Assembly: GCF_000003815.2 (NCBI RefSeq)
Contig: NC_049988.1
Span: forward strand, 21,062,534 to 21,126,533
Source: Branchiostoma floridae
Lineage: Eukaryota; Chordata; Leptocardii; Amphioxiformes; Branchiostomatidae
DNA length: 64,000 nt
Direction: 5' to 3'
Below, piece after piece: positions 39,658 to 50,600 of this stretch; positions within the stretch are counted from its first letter, which is position 1, and the number at the start of each line of letters is the position of its first letter. The notes beneath the pieces were generated by a model that made no database searches, was not told the DNA's origin, and saw only the letters and a program-made list of their open reading frames with translations. The position numbers and the translations under genes are program-made.

Positions 39658-40012
39658 ATTGGTGATCACTGACAAACCATTACAGTTACTGCATCAAAAG
39701 GCCATATCTCCCATTAGTTTTACTCAATACCAGCATAATCAGTAAATGGTATGAGTTAGTGAACAACTATGTAACATAACAGGTATATATGCACATGTAC
39801 ATGTAGGGACATTATTGATGATGTGAATAAGATGATACTGAATACCACACGTGTACGTGCTTCATTCATACTAGAAATCATGCAGGCATGTGAATTATTG
39901 ATAAGGGAAATTGTAGCATTAATGAAGTAATGATAGTGAAAAACTTTCCTGCTATTATACCACTGACGTTAACATCACAAATAGTCCATTTGACAGCTAA
40001 AAACCGACCTAC

Positions 40013-41357
40013 CTGGTGACTTACTCATCTCGTGAAGACGCTGCTCCAAGGCGCCCATTCGGCTACGCTCCTTGTCCAGGTCGCGCTTTAAGGAATCAAC
40101 AGTGGTGGACATGTCGTCTTGGTCACGCTTCAAGGCGTCAACAGTGGTGGACATGTCATCTTGGTAGCGCTTCAAGGCGTCAACAGCAGTGGACATGTGG
40201 TCTTGGTCGCGCTTCAAGGCGTCAACAGTGGTGGACATGTCGTCTTGGTCACGCTTCAAGGCGTCAACAGTGGTGGATATGTCGTCTTGGTCTCGCTTCA
40301 AGGCGTCAACAGTGGTGTACATGTCGTCTTGGTCGCGCTTCAAGGCGTCAACAGTGGTGGACATGTCATCTTGGTCGTGCTTCAAGGCATCAACAGTGGT
40401 GGACACGTTGTCTTGGTTTCGCTTCAAGGCGTCAACAGTGGCGGACAGTTGGCGCATGTCGTCTTGGTCGTGCTTCAAGGCTTCAACAGTGGTGGAAACG
40501 TTGTCTTGGTCGCGCTTCAAGGCATCAACAGCGCTGGACATGTCGTCTTGGTAGCGCTTCAAGGCGTCAACAGTGGTGGACACGTTGTCTTGGTTGCGCT
40601 TCAAGGCGTCAACAGTGGCGGACAGTTGGCGCATGTCGTCTTGGTCACGCTTCAATGCGTCAACAGTGGTCGACAGTTGGCGTATGTCGTCTTGGTCGCG
40701 CTTCAAGGCTTCAACAGTGGTGGCCAGTTGGCGCATGTCGTCTTGGTCGCGCTTCAAGGCGTCAACAGTGGTGGACAGTTGGCGTATGTCGTCTTGGTCA
40801 CGTTTCAAGACGTCAACAGTGGTCGACAGTTGGCGAATGTCGTCTTGGTCGCGCTTCAAGGCGTCAACAGTGGTCGACAGTTGGCGTATGTCGTCTTGGT
40901 CGCGTTTCAAGGCTTCAACAGTGGCGGACATGCCGTCTTGGTCGCGCTTTAAGGCGTCAACAATGATGGACGTGTCGTCTTGTTCACGCTTCAAGGCATC
41001 AACAGTGATGGACGTGTCGTCTTGGTCACGCTTCAAGGCGTCAACAGTGGCGGACAGTTGGCGCATGTCGTCTTGGTCGCGCCTCAAGGCGTCAACAGTG
41101 GCGGACAGTTGGCGCATGTCGTCTTGTTCACGCTTCAAGGCATCAACAGTGGTGGACATGTCGTCTTGGTCGCGCTTCAAGGCGTCAACAGTGGTAGACA
41201 GTTGAGTTATGTCGTCTTGGTCGCGCTTCAAGGCCTCAACAATGATGGACAATTGGCGAATGTCGTCTAGGCTGAGTTTTAAGGCATCAATAATAGTGGA
41301 CATGTCGTCTTGGTCGCCCTTCAAGACATCAACTGTGCTGGACAGCTGTGCTATTTC
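40013..41357 (-). CDS. FReD-1 coiled-coil exon
   Basis: 1345 nt, acceptor gtctttag, donor gtaggt, phase 0 to 1; about 28 repeats of the VDALKRDQDDM type. Same length to the base as the CTLD-2 stalk exon although the order of 14- and 17-residue units differs. Confidence 0.88.
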
Positions 41358-41486
41358 CTAAAGACGACCGTCAAAGTAGAAATAGTTTAGGAAAAACTGC
41401 AGCATTGGTCTGTCTTGACATTCCATTGGACAAACGACAGAAGCAATGTAAAGAAATGCTTGAAAAGAAGTCTGTTAAATGTTTAC

Positions 41487-41617
41487 CTCTTTATTGATGA
41501 ACGTCAGAGAGGCCAGTCCCACAGCAGACATGCTGAACAGCACGGCGATGCCGACGGCCAAACAGCTGCAGCTACAGCGAGCACGGCGACCGCTTGCTCC
41601 ACCCGGATACGTGCGGT
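41487..41617 (-). CDS. FReD-1 transmembrane exon
   Basis: Acceptor ctccacag, donor gtaaac, 131 nt (15 nt shorter than in the CTLD genes, in frame). RTYPGGASGRRARCSC, then the helix AVGIAVLFSMSAVGLASL. Confidence 0.85.
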
Positions 41618-41688
41618 CTGTGGAGATGATAACGGAGGTTACCTCCACATACCGGATCAAGCTTAAGAAGTAAAATAACGAGGAGATG

Positions 41689-41788
41689 NNNNNNNNNNNN
41701 NNNNNNNNNNNNNNNNNNNNNNNNNNNNNNNNNNNNNNNNNNNNNNNNNNNNNNNNNNNNNNNNNNNNNNNNNNNNNNNNNNNNNNNN
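41689..41788. other. assembly gap (100 N)
   Basis: Unknown-size gap in the FReD-1 intron between cytoplasmic and TM exons. Confidence 0.95.
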
Positions 41789-43203
41789 TTTTCTATCAAT
41801 TTGATACAGCAAATACATAGGAGACACAGTTTAACATTGTTACGTTTAAATGCATTGTCAATACAAATATACATTGTAGGAGCACATGTACAAGCAGAAC
41901 TAAATAATCTGAACGAAGAAGTAAAAGATCACTGGAGACAGTGTCTGTGTCTGTATCAATACAGTCGGTATAACCGCCCTTCGGCGTATAATGTTAACTA
42001 TGTCTTCTTGCATGTGAACTAAGAAGAAGTTTGAAAGCTGTCACTTGCAAGCGTTGCACCCAAAATTAGTTTAGGATTTGCGGGGTTATGCTAGACTCGG
42101 TCGGTTGACAACATTTTTCCTAGGCTTAAATGACATCAAAATACCATAAAACGAAGATTGAGGTCGGTTATTGCAAGAACATTCTAACAAACTGTGATTC
42201 CGTTGCTGATGTTTTGGCGTGCGGTCTGCACTGGTAGGAGGGTGGAGTGGTGAAAACATTCATCTATGGTGGCGATTGTGTTTCTTTAACATCGTGGATA
42301 CTAATTACAGACTCGCGAGTTACGATCTCTCACATCGTCGTAATTTATCGCTTTTTGTGGTCAAATTGTGTTCCAACAATATTGTTTTGTCTTGTTGTAA
42401 ATTTCGTTTTGTTACATGACCTTCGATGGACACCAAGCGCCCCAGCTGTGTACCCCAACAGTAGTAGTAGTAGAAGTAATAGAAGTCATACAGTGTATTA
42501 CAGCACCGTTGGGGTTATACCGCTCCTTACGGGGTGGCATACGCTTTCGTCAAGCTGAATACAAGACGGGGATGCACCAGGTCTCCCGTCCGGGTGAATG
42601 ATGTAAATCACCGTGGCTTGTGGCTGATACGAGATGAAGGTTTGCCAGGCCTCCATAAGGGTAATTTGAAGTGAATCACCAACTCCCGACGGAAGGATTT
42701 GCACCATCACACACCGGGGCATGCCCCTACTCTTTTTTCAAAGGTGTGGTGGGTTCTTTAATGTGTGTAGGGTGTGGCTCTCCCCAAACACGTCCTATCC
42801 GAGGGACGGCCCTAGCCAAAGCTAGGTAATCATTTTTCACTTGAGTGAAGTTCCCCAAAGTGAGGTTCTTTTAATTATCAATATCACATCTATAGTACTA
42901 AAAGTAACATATACATGTACAGGTAAGGGTATCAGTCTATTTTGGGAGGACGGGGTAGCTAGGTTCCCAGCCATGATTCCTAGCCTCTGCCTAATGTAAA
43001 GTATGTCTATCCGTACGTGATAGGACATCATTTTTGCTTGAAAACTTTCAAATGATTGGACAACTGGCTTGACAACTAAATGCCCATGTTGCATTTGTAT
43101 CAGTAATTTGATCGTACACCATTTTTACTGAAAACCTCAGCTGATTTTACAACTATATCCCCATGTTGTACTGAAAAGGGCAAGTTACGAAAACATTTCC
43201 TAC
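41789..43203 (-). other. FReD-1 first intron
   Basis: No exon supported. A second copy of the cccctactctttt / gtggtgggttctt dispersed repeat lies at 42720-42835. Confidence 0.6.
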
Positions 43204-43408
43204 CTGCAGACGTGTACGTTGCGTGACGTTTCACTTCGACCTCTTCGTACGTGTATGAAGGCGCGACTTGCGACTTGCCAGCCCCGTTGAAAGGATGGAC
43301 ACGCCCGCGGGAACCACCCTGATGGACAGGAGGAGGGTGGGACAGCGGACCGCTGGTTTGGCCGCTGTCAGGGCGGGAGAAAAGGACCGGCTCTGCTTGC
43401 TCGTACAT
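43204..43408 (-). CDS. FReD-1 cytoplasmic exon
   Basis: ATG at 43408, donor gtagga, phase 1. Starts MYEQAEPVLFSRPDSGQTSG and ends HATYTSA; homologous to CTLD-1 exon 1 with small deletions. The frame is open upstream, but the matching stretch in CTLD-1 contains a stop, so this ATG is preferred. Confidence 0.8.
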
Positions 43409-43516
43409 GACCGTACTGTGTAGACGACAGGCGAACAGTGCAGCAGCAAACGTTAAGGTACATATATAGGCAGAAATGCCATGAATGGTATGAGAAAATA
43501 AGGATAAATCTTTGAT

Positions 43517-43635
43517 TCTATTTGGAGGGATAACGTGCCGCAAACGGCATTTTCTTTTTCTGCAAGAGCCAGAATGATATTCGAGGGAAAGAGGTTCATT
43601 TGGGCTGGGAGCTCGACGTAGAAATATAAAAAGGC
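43517..43635 (-). promoter_or_regulatory. conserved 5' flank box, copy 5 (upstream of FReD-1)
   Basis: ggagggataacgtgc, cattttctttttctgcaaga and gatattcgagggaaa. Starts about 110 bases upstream of the FReD-1 ATG, the same spacing as at CTLD-1. The most diverged copy. Confidence 0.55.
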
Positions 43636-44109
43636 CATTTTACAGGTAAGCGAGAAGTCTTAATGTAATTGTTTAATTAGATTGTGTTTTGCCGTTTCCA
43701 TAGCAGACAAGTCCAACTGCAAGTCTCTCCCACCCTTCATTGATTGCCGACAAATAGTAAGAATACAGCGGCGGGAATATTCACACCCTCTTTCTTAGTC
43801 TCGAATGTCATACTTTGAATAGACTTAAGTTTGTAACACCAGGGGAAAGCTGTTTGATGGGCTGGGTGTTTTGTTACGACCTACGATCCTTTGAAACCCA
43901 AACAGCTAAGCCCCGGATGGAAGAACACGACTTGAGGATTTGTTCTTAAAAGCAGGACTTATAAATTAGCTGTGCTCGGGAGCCTTGGTCACGAAAAGAG
44001 CGCCATAAGCAGTCACCCCTCAGAAAGACAGCCGGGGCCGATTTTTTTCGTATTTGGAACTTTTATTCAGTCTGTCACACAGACCAGTTTCGCCAATGTG
44101 GCTTTTTCA

Positions 44110-44222
44110 TAGCCTGGGTACCATCCGTATTTTACCGGGGCTCCTTACACTCGCTACCCCTAAAAAATTTTCGGGAAGTGAGTGTAATGAGCCCCGGTAA
44201 AAATAGGATGGTACCCAGGCTA
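44110..44222. mobile_element. short palindromic MITE with 9-bp target duplication
   Basis: tagcctgggtaccatcc and ggatggtacccaggcta termini; flanks gctttttca and gcttcttca differ at one base. Inserted into a copy of the receptor intergenic module, which confirms the insertion point. Confidence 0.82.
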
Positions 44223-44339
44223 GCTTCTTCAGTGGTCCATTCCGTCAATTCACTCTATATGAAAACTGGTGCTACATGACTACACTTGTACAGTACAGCT
44301 TGTTTAGATTTCATTCACTATTCTAATATCCTTCTTATT

Positions 44340-44479
44340 TCCTTGCGACTTGTCAGAAGCGCCGTTGTCATGGCGGACACGCCCGCGGGAACCACCCTGA
44401 TGGAGGGGGTCGGCCCGCTGGTTTGGCCGCTGTCAGGGCGCGGGAAAGGGGACCGGACCGGCTCTACTTGCTCGTACAT
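44340..44479 (-). pseudogene. relic of a fourth receptor first exon
   Basis: Starts MYEQVEPVRSPFPRPDSGQT like CTLD-1 exon 1, then a deletion of the PPSQPPPVH region shifts the frame and it ends in a stop after KEIRRILE. No donor equivalent and no downstream TM, stalk or lectin exon is found before FReD-1 begins. Best read as a decayed duplicate. Confidence 0.75.
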
Positions 44480-44591
44480 TTCGAGCGTACTGTGCAGGCA
44501 AAAGTTGGACAATGCAGCAGCCAACTTCAAGGTATATCTAGATGGACAAAAATGTCATGATTGGCCTGAGAAAAAAAGGATATATCTTTGA

Positions 44592-44722
44592 NNNNNNNNN
44601 NNNNNNNNNNNNNNNNNNNNNNNNNNNNNNNNNNNNNNNNNNNNNNNNNNNNNNNNNNNNNNNNNNNNNNNNNNNNNNNNNNNNNNNNNNNNNNNNNNNN
44701 NNNNNNNNNNNNNNNNNNNNNN
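44592..44722. other. assembly gap (131 N)
   Basis: Falls where the 5' box of the relic unit would lie and covers the left end of the next transposon. Confidence 0.95.
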
Positions 44723-45632
44723 CTAGTTTTATAACAGGCTCATTTTTTCATCGAATGAGATGAAATTTGGCACAAAAGGTAAAGCCATATATCTTCTGCA
44801 GATTAGAATATCTCAATTTGTTGTTAAAATTTTTATGAGCAACTGAGTTGATTTCAAGATAACCATACCCCTGGAAGTTTGTCAGAAGATCAGTTCCTCT
44901 AGATCTGACCCTCTTATAACTACTGTAGGAAGCCGAAATCTCACCTGTATAATAACAAATGTCTTTATAAGTTACATGCCAATTTTCATATCTGAACTCC
45001 CAATGGTTAATCTTTTACGGCTGCTAGAAAGGAGCGAGTTACTATATTACAGGCAGTTTGATTAATAGCCAAATACGTGGTTTATTTATGAAAGGTTTTG
45101 TAGACTAATTTGCCATCAACTAAAAGATACGAAACTTGGCACAGTTATTGGTTGTCTCTAGACCAAGAAGTGTGCAAAGTTTGATTTCTTTCTGTTTATT
45201 GAAAAGTCCACTACAGAAACTTTAATCAGCCCACCCCTGATTAACGGCACTGATGACCGGGGTCATACCTTACTTCTCCCAAGGAACGAAAAAAGAAAAC
45301 ATGATTGGATTTAAAAGGCAAAAATTGACATGTGTCTTACGGATAAATGGAACTTGATACATGTGCAGTTTTAGTTTAATACAATTGCTGCAAGTGAGTC
45401 AGGGATATTATCAATTGCACCTTAATTGAACCTCTAATTTCTTTCGACGGGAAAACAAGGGTGTGGTCATCTTGAACTCAACTCAGTCACTCATAAAAAC
45501 GTGAACAACAAAGTGGGATATCTCACTTTCAAGAGGATATATGCCTTTACCACTGTACCAAATTTCAACTCATTCGGTGTAAAAATGAGCCTGTCAGGAA
45601 ACTAGTGACATTACTTTTTGAAACCCCCTCGT
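44723..45632. mobile_element. DNA transposon copy with long terminal inverted repeats, left end in gap
   Basis: 44723-44860 is the inverse of 45470-45610 (aaaaatgagcctgt, tacca/gccaaatttcatctca). The right end reads aaaccccctcg before TA, resembling Tc1/mariner-type ends (CGAGGGGG...). No transposase frame in between. Confidence 0.7.
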
Positions 45633-45639
45633 ACCTTCT

Positions 45640-46798
45640 TCCTTCCTCTCTAATGCCAGTCTTCAAATGGACTTAAGTGTTTCACAGCAGGCCGGATATC
45701 AGCTGTCAATTTCTTTAAGTATATCATACCAAGGAGGCGTCTGAAGCCTTTTTCAACCTCCTTGGCATATAGCCGATCGCGAATGTAGCTCCCGAAAACC
45801 AGCCGACGGTATCCAGCCGACCCGTAGCCCACTCAGGTCGGCAGTAGTTCGGGAGCAGTCTGACCAGTTTAGGCCACGCATATCTTTTAGCGCCGAACAT
45901 GTCCTAACCATCTTACTTCCGACTGTGTCGCGAATGCTAACCATAAAATAGCACTAGTACTGTAACCAAGGACAACAAAACTAAACTGATGAGGCCCAAA
46001 GTAAGCAGAGTTTCACTGTAATAAGTCACAACAAACCAAGAAAATACAACACACCGTCAATAAGACTTGTATTTCTTTAATAATAATACACAATGATGGG
46101 ATAAAATATGTCAATACAATATTGACTGCTCCAAATTACAAAGAGTTTCCGTGCAGGGCACAGGGAAATATGAAAAATGCAAATGCACCATAAGGTACAC
46201 ATTAAATACAAAACAAGCAGCATTTCAAATAACAGCAATTCACATTACTTCTGTCTCCTCTTAACTCTTTCACACGTCGTGTGAGACCAGTCCTTCCCAC
46301 ATCTAAATTGTAGAATAGCCTCTAACACAAAATCAACATCCAGACATTTCGTAAACATGTTTTTAATCATCCCTACAAATCAAATCAAAACAGCATAATA
46401 CCATCATAATCAGTCATTGATTATCAATTAACACAGGAACACGTTATGTACAAAGGAGGAAAAATTGCTCGCAAGGTTCAGTTGTTATGGAAGTTTTTGT
46501 GTGAGGCCACATTCAATGTGCACTTCAGAAAAGTATGATTCAGGAGCATTGTTGTATTTTGTGTTCAAATAATTATAATGTTACATTATATAGTCATATA
46601 TGATGCATCTACAGTTTGCAACCTGCACTGGCAAAGGGAAATGAGGGAAGAAATGAGAGGAAGGCGGATAAGGACAGCCTTTGCGTGGCCATGCTTTTGT
46701 ACTGTTACAGCGATATTGTCATAACTTCTAGCGTTACACATCTAAAAACCTGAACAGGACCATGCAAGTCCTTTCTACAACTCAAACACTATTTAATC
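45640..46798 (-). other. region downstream of TMEM106, possible 3' UTR
   Basis: No coding signal. A hairpin ccaaggagg...cctccttgg lies at 45731-45765. An ATTAAA on the minus strand near 46075 is a candidate poly(A) signal for TMEM106. Confidence 0.4.
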
Positions 46799-47587
46799 NN
46801 NNNNNNNNNNNNNNNNNNNNNNNNNNNNNNNNNNNNNNNNNNNNNNNNNNNNNNNNNNNNNNNNNNNNNNNNNNNNNNNNNNNNNNNNNNNNNNNNNNNN
46901 NNNNNNNNNNNNNNNNNNNNNNNNNNNNNNNNNNNNNNNNNNNNNNNNNNNNNNNNNNNNNNNNNNNNNNNNNNNNNNNNNNNNNNNNNNNNNNNNNNNN
47001 NNNNNNNNNNNNNNNNNNNNNNNNNNNNNNNNNNNNNNNNNNNNNNNNNNNNNNNNNNNNNNNNNNNNNNNNNNNNNNNNNNNNNNNNNNNNNNNNNNNN
47101 NNNNNNNNNNNNNNNNNNNNNNNNNNNNNNNNNNNNNNNNNNNNNNNNNNNNNNNNNNNNNNNNNNNNNNNNNNNNNNNNNNNNNNNNNNNNNNNNNNNN
47201 NNNNNNNNNNNNNNNNNNNNNNNNNNNNNNNNNNNNNNNNNNNNNNNNNNNNNNNNNNNNNNNNNNNNNNNNNNNNNNNNNNNNNNNNNNNNNNNNNNNN
47301 NNNNNNNNNNNNNNNNNNNNNNNNNNNNNNNNNNNNNNNNNNNNNNNNNNNNNNNNNNNNNNNNNNNNNNNNNNNNNNNNNNNNNNNNNNNNNNNNNNNN
47401 NNNNNNNNNNNNNNNNNNNNNNNNNNNNNNNNNNNNNNNNNNNNNNNNNNNNNNNNNNNNNNNNNNNNNNNNNNNNNNNNNNNNNNNNNNNNNNNNNNNN
47501 NNNNNNNNNNNNNNNNNNNNNNNNNNNNNNNNNNNNNNNNNNNNNNNNNNNNNNNNNNNNNNNNNNNNNNNNNNNNNNNNNNNNNNN
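46799..47587. other. assembly gap (789 N)
   Basis: Probably contains the missing last coding exon of TMEM106. Confidence 0.95.
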
Positions 47588-47597
47588 TCAGACTTAC

Positions 47598-47651
47598 TGC
47601 AGCTGCAGGAAAAGGTGGTGCACCCAGTCTATAGGGTTGGAGCACAGTTCC
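47598..47651 (-). CDS. TMEM106 exon 6: luminal
   Basis: Acceptor ttttacag, donor gtaagt, phase 2 to 2. ELCSNPIDWVHHLFLQLQ keeps the conserved Cys and VH. It ends 10 bases from the 789-base gap. Confidence 0.85.
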
Positions 47652-50600
47652 CTGTAAAACATAACAAACTCATTCTCAGCGTCGCTGACGAAAAACAATG
47701 GATCTTGTTTGAAATGTCTGACCCTTTCCAAAATCATATCCAGTTGCTTGTGTATTTTCTTTTGGGCGTATCTCTACAAATCTGGCTAGTTATTGTACAC
47801 TATGTGTGCACACAGACCCCAGTGCTGGAAACTTGTCACAGCCTTATTTGTGAGATTTGTGCAGCACTAGCTTTACAGCGAAATAGCATGAAACCAGCTA
47901 CAAGTCATCATACTTACGCCACGTAGCCGAGATCCTTTGAATCATCGAACGTCGTGTTTACGGAAACTTTCACCTGCAGGTGGATAAAACAGAGAGAACG
48001 ACTTAACATCAGCAAAATCTTGATTCTCTAAAGTTTTGTATGGTGATAGTTGACCTTTATTGTGTGTGTACTTTATATTGTATTAGGAAAGCAGGTATTG
48101 AGGGAGAGATGAAGCAATACCACCAGAAACATGACAGAGACATCATTTAAAAAGCTGCAATAATCACAGATTCAAAGCCACCAAAGTCAGAAACTATCCG
48201 TCCCTTATTGGATTAACCGTGGTAACAATAACAGTATCAGTAACAGATGCTTAGGGGTGGAGTCCATCTCCATTTCTGTAGCCCTTGGGCCACACATTTT
48301 TGCAAGCCACTACAGCAGGGGGCTGGTCCGCTTGTAGTGATGTGTGTGTTCAACTTCCATACTCTTTGGCACCACAAACCACTGGACTAGTCAAGGTACC
48401 TAAAGCGAGAGCCCCACCTGCTTGTGTGCGCGGATTGGGACCATGTCGGTGGCCGTGGTGAGAGATTTGCCGACGACCGTCTCATGGTACAAAACCTGGA
48501 GACTCATGCTGCCCATGGTCACAGGGAAGAAATTCCAGTTGGTCACGTTTACTTCACTCTGTGGGGAAAACAGCACATTTTCAGTACAGTAACAGCACAA
48601 TAATAGTACGATAGGATCATAACAGCACAGGTATAGCACGGATACAGACTCATGCTTCCTATGGTCACCGGGAAGAAGTTCCAGTTGGTCACGTTTACCT
48701 CACTCTGTGGGGAGGACAGGACATTTTCAGTACAGTAACAGCACAATAATAGTTTAATAACAGTATAATAACAGTATAACAGCACAGGTATAGCACGGAT
48801 ACAGACTCATGCTTCCTATGGTCACCGGGAAGAAGTTCCAGTTGGTCACGTTTACCTCACTCTGTTGGGAGGACAGCACATTTTCAGTACAGTAACAGCA
48901 CAATAATAGTTTAATAACAGTATAACAGCACAGTAATAGCACAGATACAGACTCATGCTGCCCATGGTCACAGGGAAGAAATTCCAGTTCGTCACGTTAA
49001 CCTCACTCTGTGGTGAGGACGACATATTTTAGTACAGTAACAGCACAATAATAGTTTAATAACAGTATGATAACATTATAACAGGATAATAACAGCATGG
49101 TTACAGACTCATGATCCCCATTGTCACAGGGAAGAAATTCCAGTTTGTCACGTTTGCCTTAGTCACATATATGTACCTCTATTTCAGTACAGTAACAGCA
49201 CAGCAATGATACAAAAACCCTATGATAGGACCATCACAGCACAGTAATTAATCACTAATATAGACTTGTGCTGTCCATTGTCATACACAAGAAATTTGGG
49301 ATCGTCATCTTTACCGGTTTCTGTGAAAAACAGCATCATGATAGCGTCACACAATATGACCGTAACCCAAACAAAAACAACACGCAAATAACACCCGGAC
49401 AGTTCATAAGCATCTCCAAAACAGCACTATTAGAGTTGCTATCAATTTTTCTTCTATGTACTGGTAGACATCTAAAATTTGGAGGTACGTTCTCTACCTT
49501 TAATAAACAGTCACTGCAAGAAGAAAAATTGATAGTAGATAAACTGTAAACATACGTGACTGATAAACCTCACCAACGATGTTAGCACTATTACAGCAAA
49601 GAAGAAAAACGACCTTGACGACTGACCTCCATATAAATCCAGACGGTGCCCTGAGTTTTGTTGACGTGGACGTCGATTTTTTTGATGTGGTTATTCGACA
49701 CCTGAACCTCCCGCGGCATCAGGAAAAATATCAGCAGGCCGCAGGCAAGTAACGTTATAAACACCGCGATAAACACGTAAAGTTTCCTGTAAACAACAAA
49801 CAAAAATATCACATAAAGCTTCTGTAAACAACAAACAAAAATATCACATAGAGCTTCTGTAAACAACAAACAAAAATATCAGCAATTTGCGAGGGAACTT
49901 TGAGGGACAAAACATGATTATAACGTTTCCTGACACAACAAACAATAGACATCTACAAAATATCATTACAAAGAAAGAAACAAACATGTACAGTACAGCT
50001 AGTCCCTATACAATCCCAAAATGCAGCTAAACAGTGATAGAATTCAAAACTACAAAAAGTAAAAACAACCAGCCAATTTTGTGGTAACTATGGCAACAAA
50101 CATATTTCAGAAGGGTGAAGGTGAGGGTTGGCTGTTATGAGGTCATCGACCTTCTTTAGCAACATGTCTTAGCAACAGGGTTCAACGACCTGGGCTGGGG
50201 AAACATGTTTTGCAGCTTGTATACCACAGGAACTGCACAACAAGGCCAGGGCCACAGGAGAGTGCAAGTGTAAGGCCAATCCAAGGAGGTTATCCTCCTT
50301 GGCCAATCCAAGTCATTTACTTGGTTCTTGGATGATGTTAAGGCCACATCAATCTAATTTCTTGGTTCACAGATTCGCTCGCTCCTATTTTTTTGAAAAA
50401 AAAAATTTTTTTAAAAATTACCACTCAGCAAGTTTTCACCATTAGTGAAACCATTCATCAACTTTCTGGTGTAGCAAATTGGCCTTTATATTATAAGCTC
50501 CTTAAAGTGTGGATACAGCTACTGTGCAGTAATAGTGTTTTTGTACTTTTTTCAACCTGAAAACTTTTTATTCTTTATGTTTTGGATTAGCCATTACCTT

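Larger units (their letters stand above)
36634..43408 (-). pseudogene. FReD-1: type II coiled-coil receptor with fibrinogen-like domain, in-frame TAA
   Basis: Exons 43408-43204, 41617-41487, 41357-40013, 38447-38340, 37982-37766, 36946-36634. The first three match CTLD-1/2: cytoplasmic exon (MYEQAEPV, TYEEVEVK), TM exon (AVGIAVLFSMSAVGLASL) and a 1345-nt stalk exon with about 28 repeats. The last three encode a fibrinogen-like domain (DCAEYHSSGSTTSGVYSIG, GGWTVIQRRQDGS, YWLGNENIHLLTNQ, GYSGTAGDSMTYNNGHRFST, WLHWRGGYYSLK) instead of a lectin domain. All phases fit and total length is 2319 nt, yet the codon at 36786-36784 is TAA where relatives have the first Trp of a WW pair. That would cut the protein to 722 residues and remove the last 50. 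It could be a pseudogene, a null allele or an assembly error, because the rest of the frame is intact. Confidence 0.8.

Noticed and set aside
43409-43543. Upstream in-frame extension of the FReD-1 first exon with a hydrophobic stretch
   Set aside because: The homologous DNA in CTLD-1 has a stop at this place and would not encode it; a signal peptide would also conflict with the type II layout.
46762-47645. Frames of 280-300 residues made mostly of X (also 58373-59379)
   Set aside because: They run through N gaps and carry no information.
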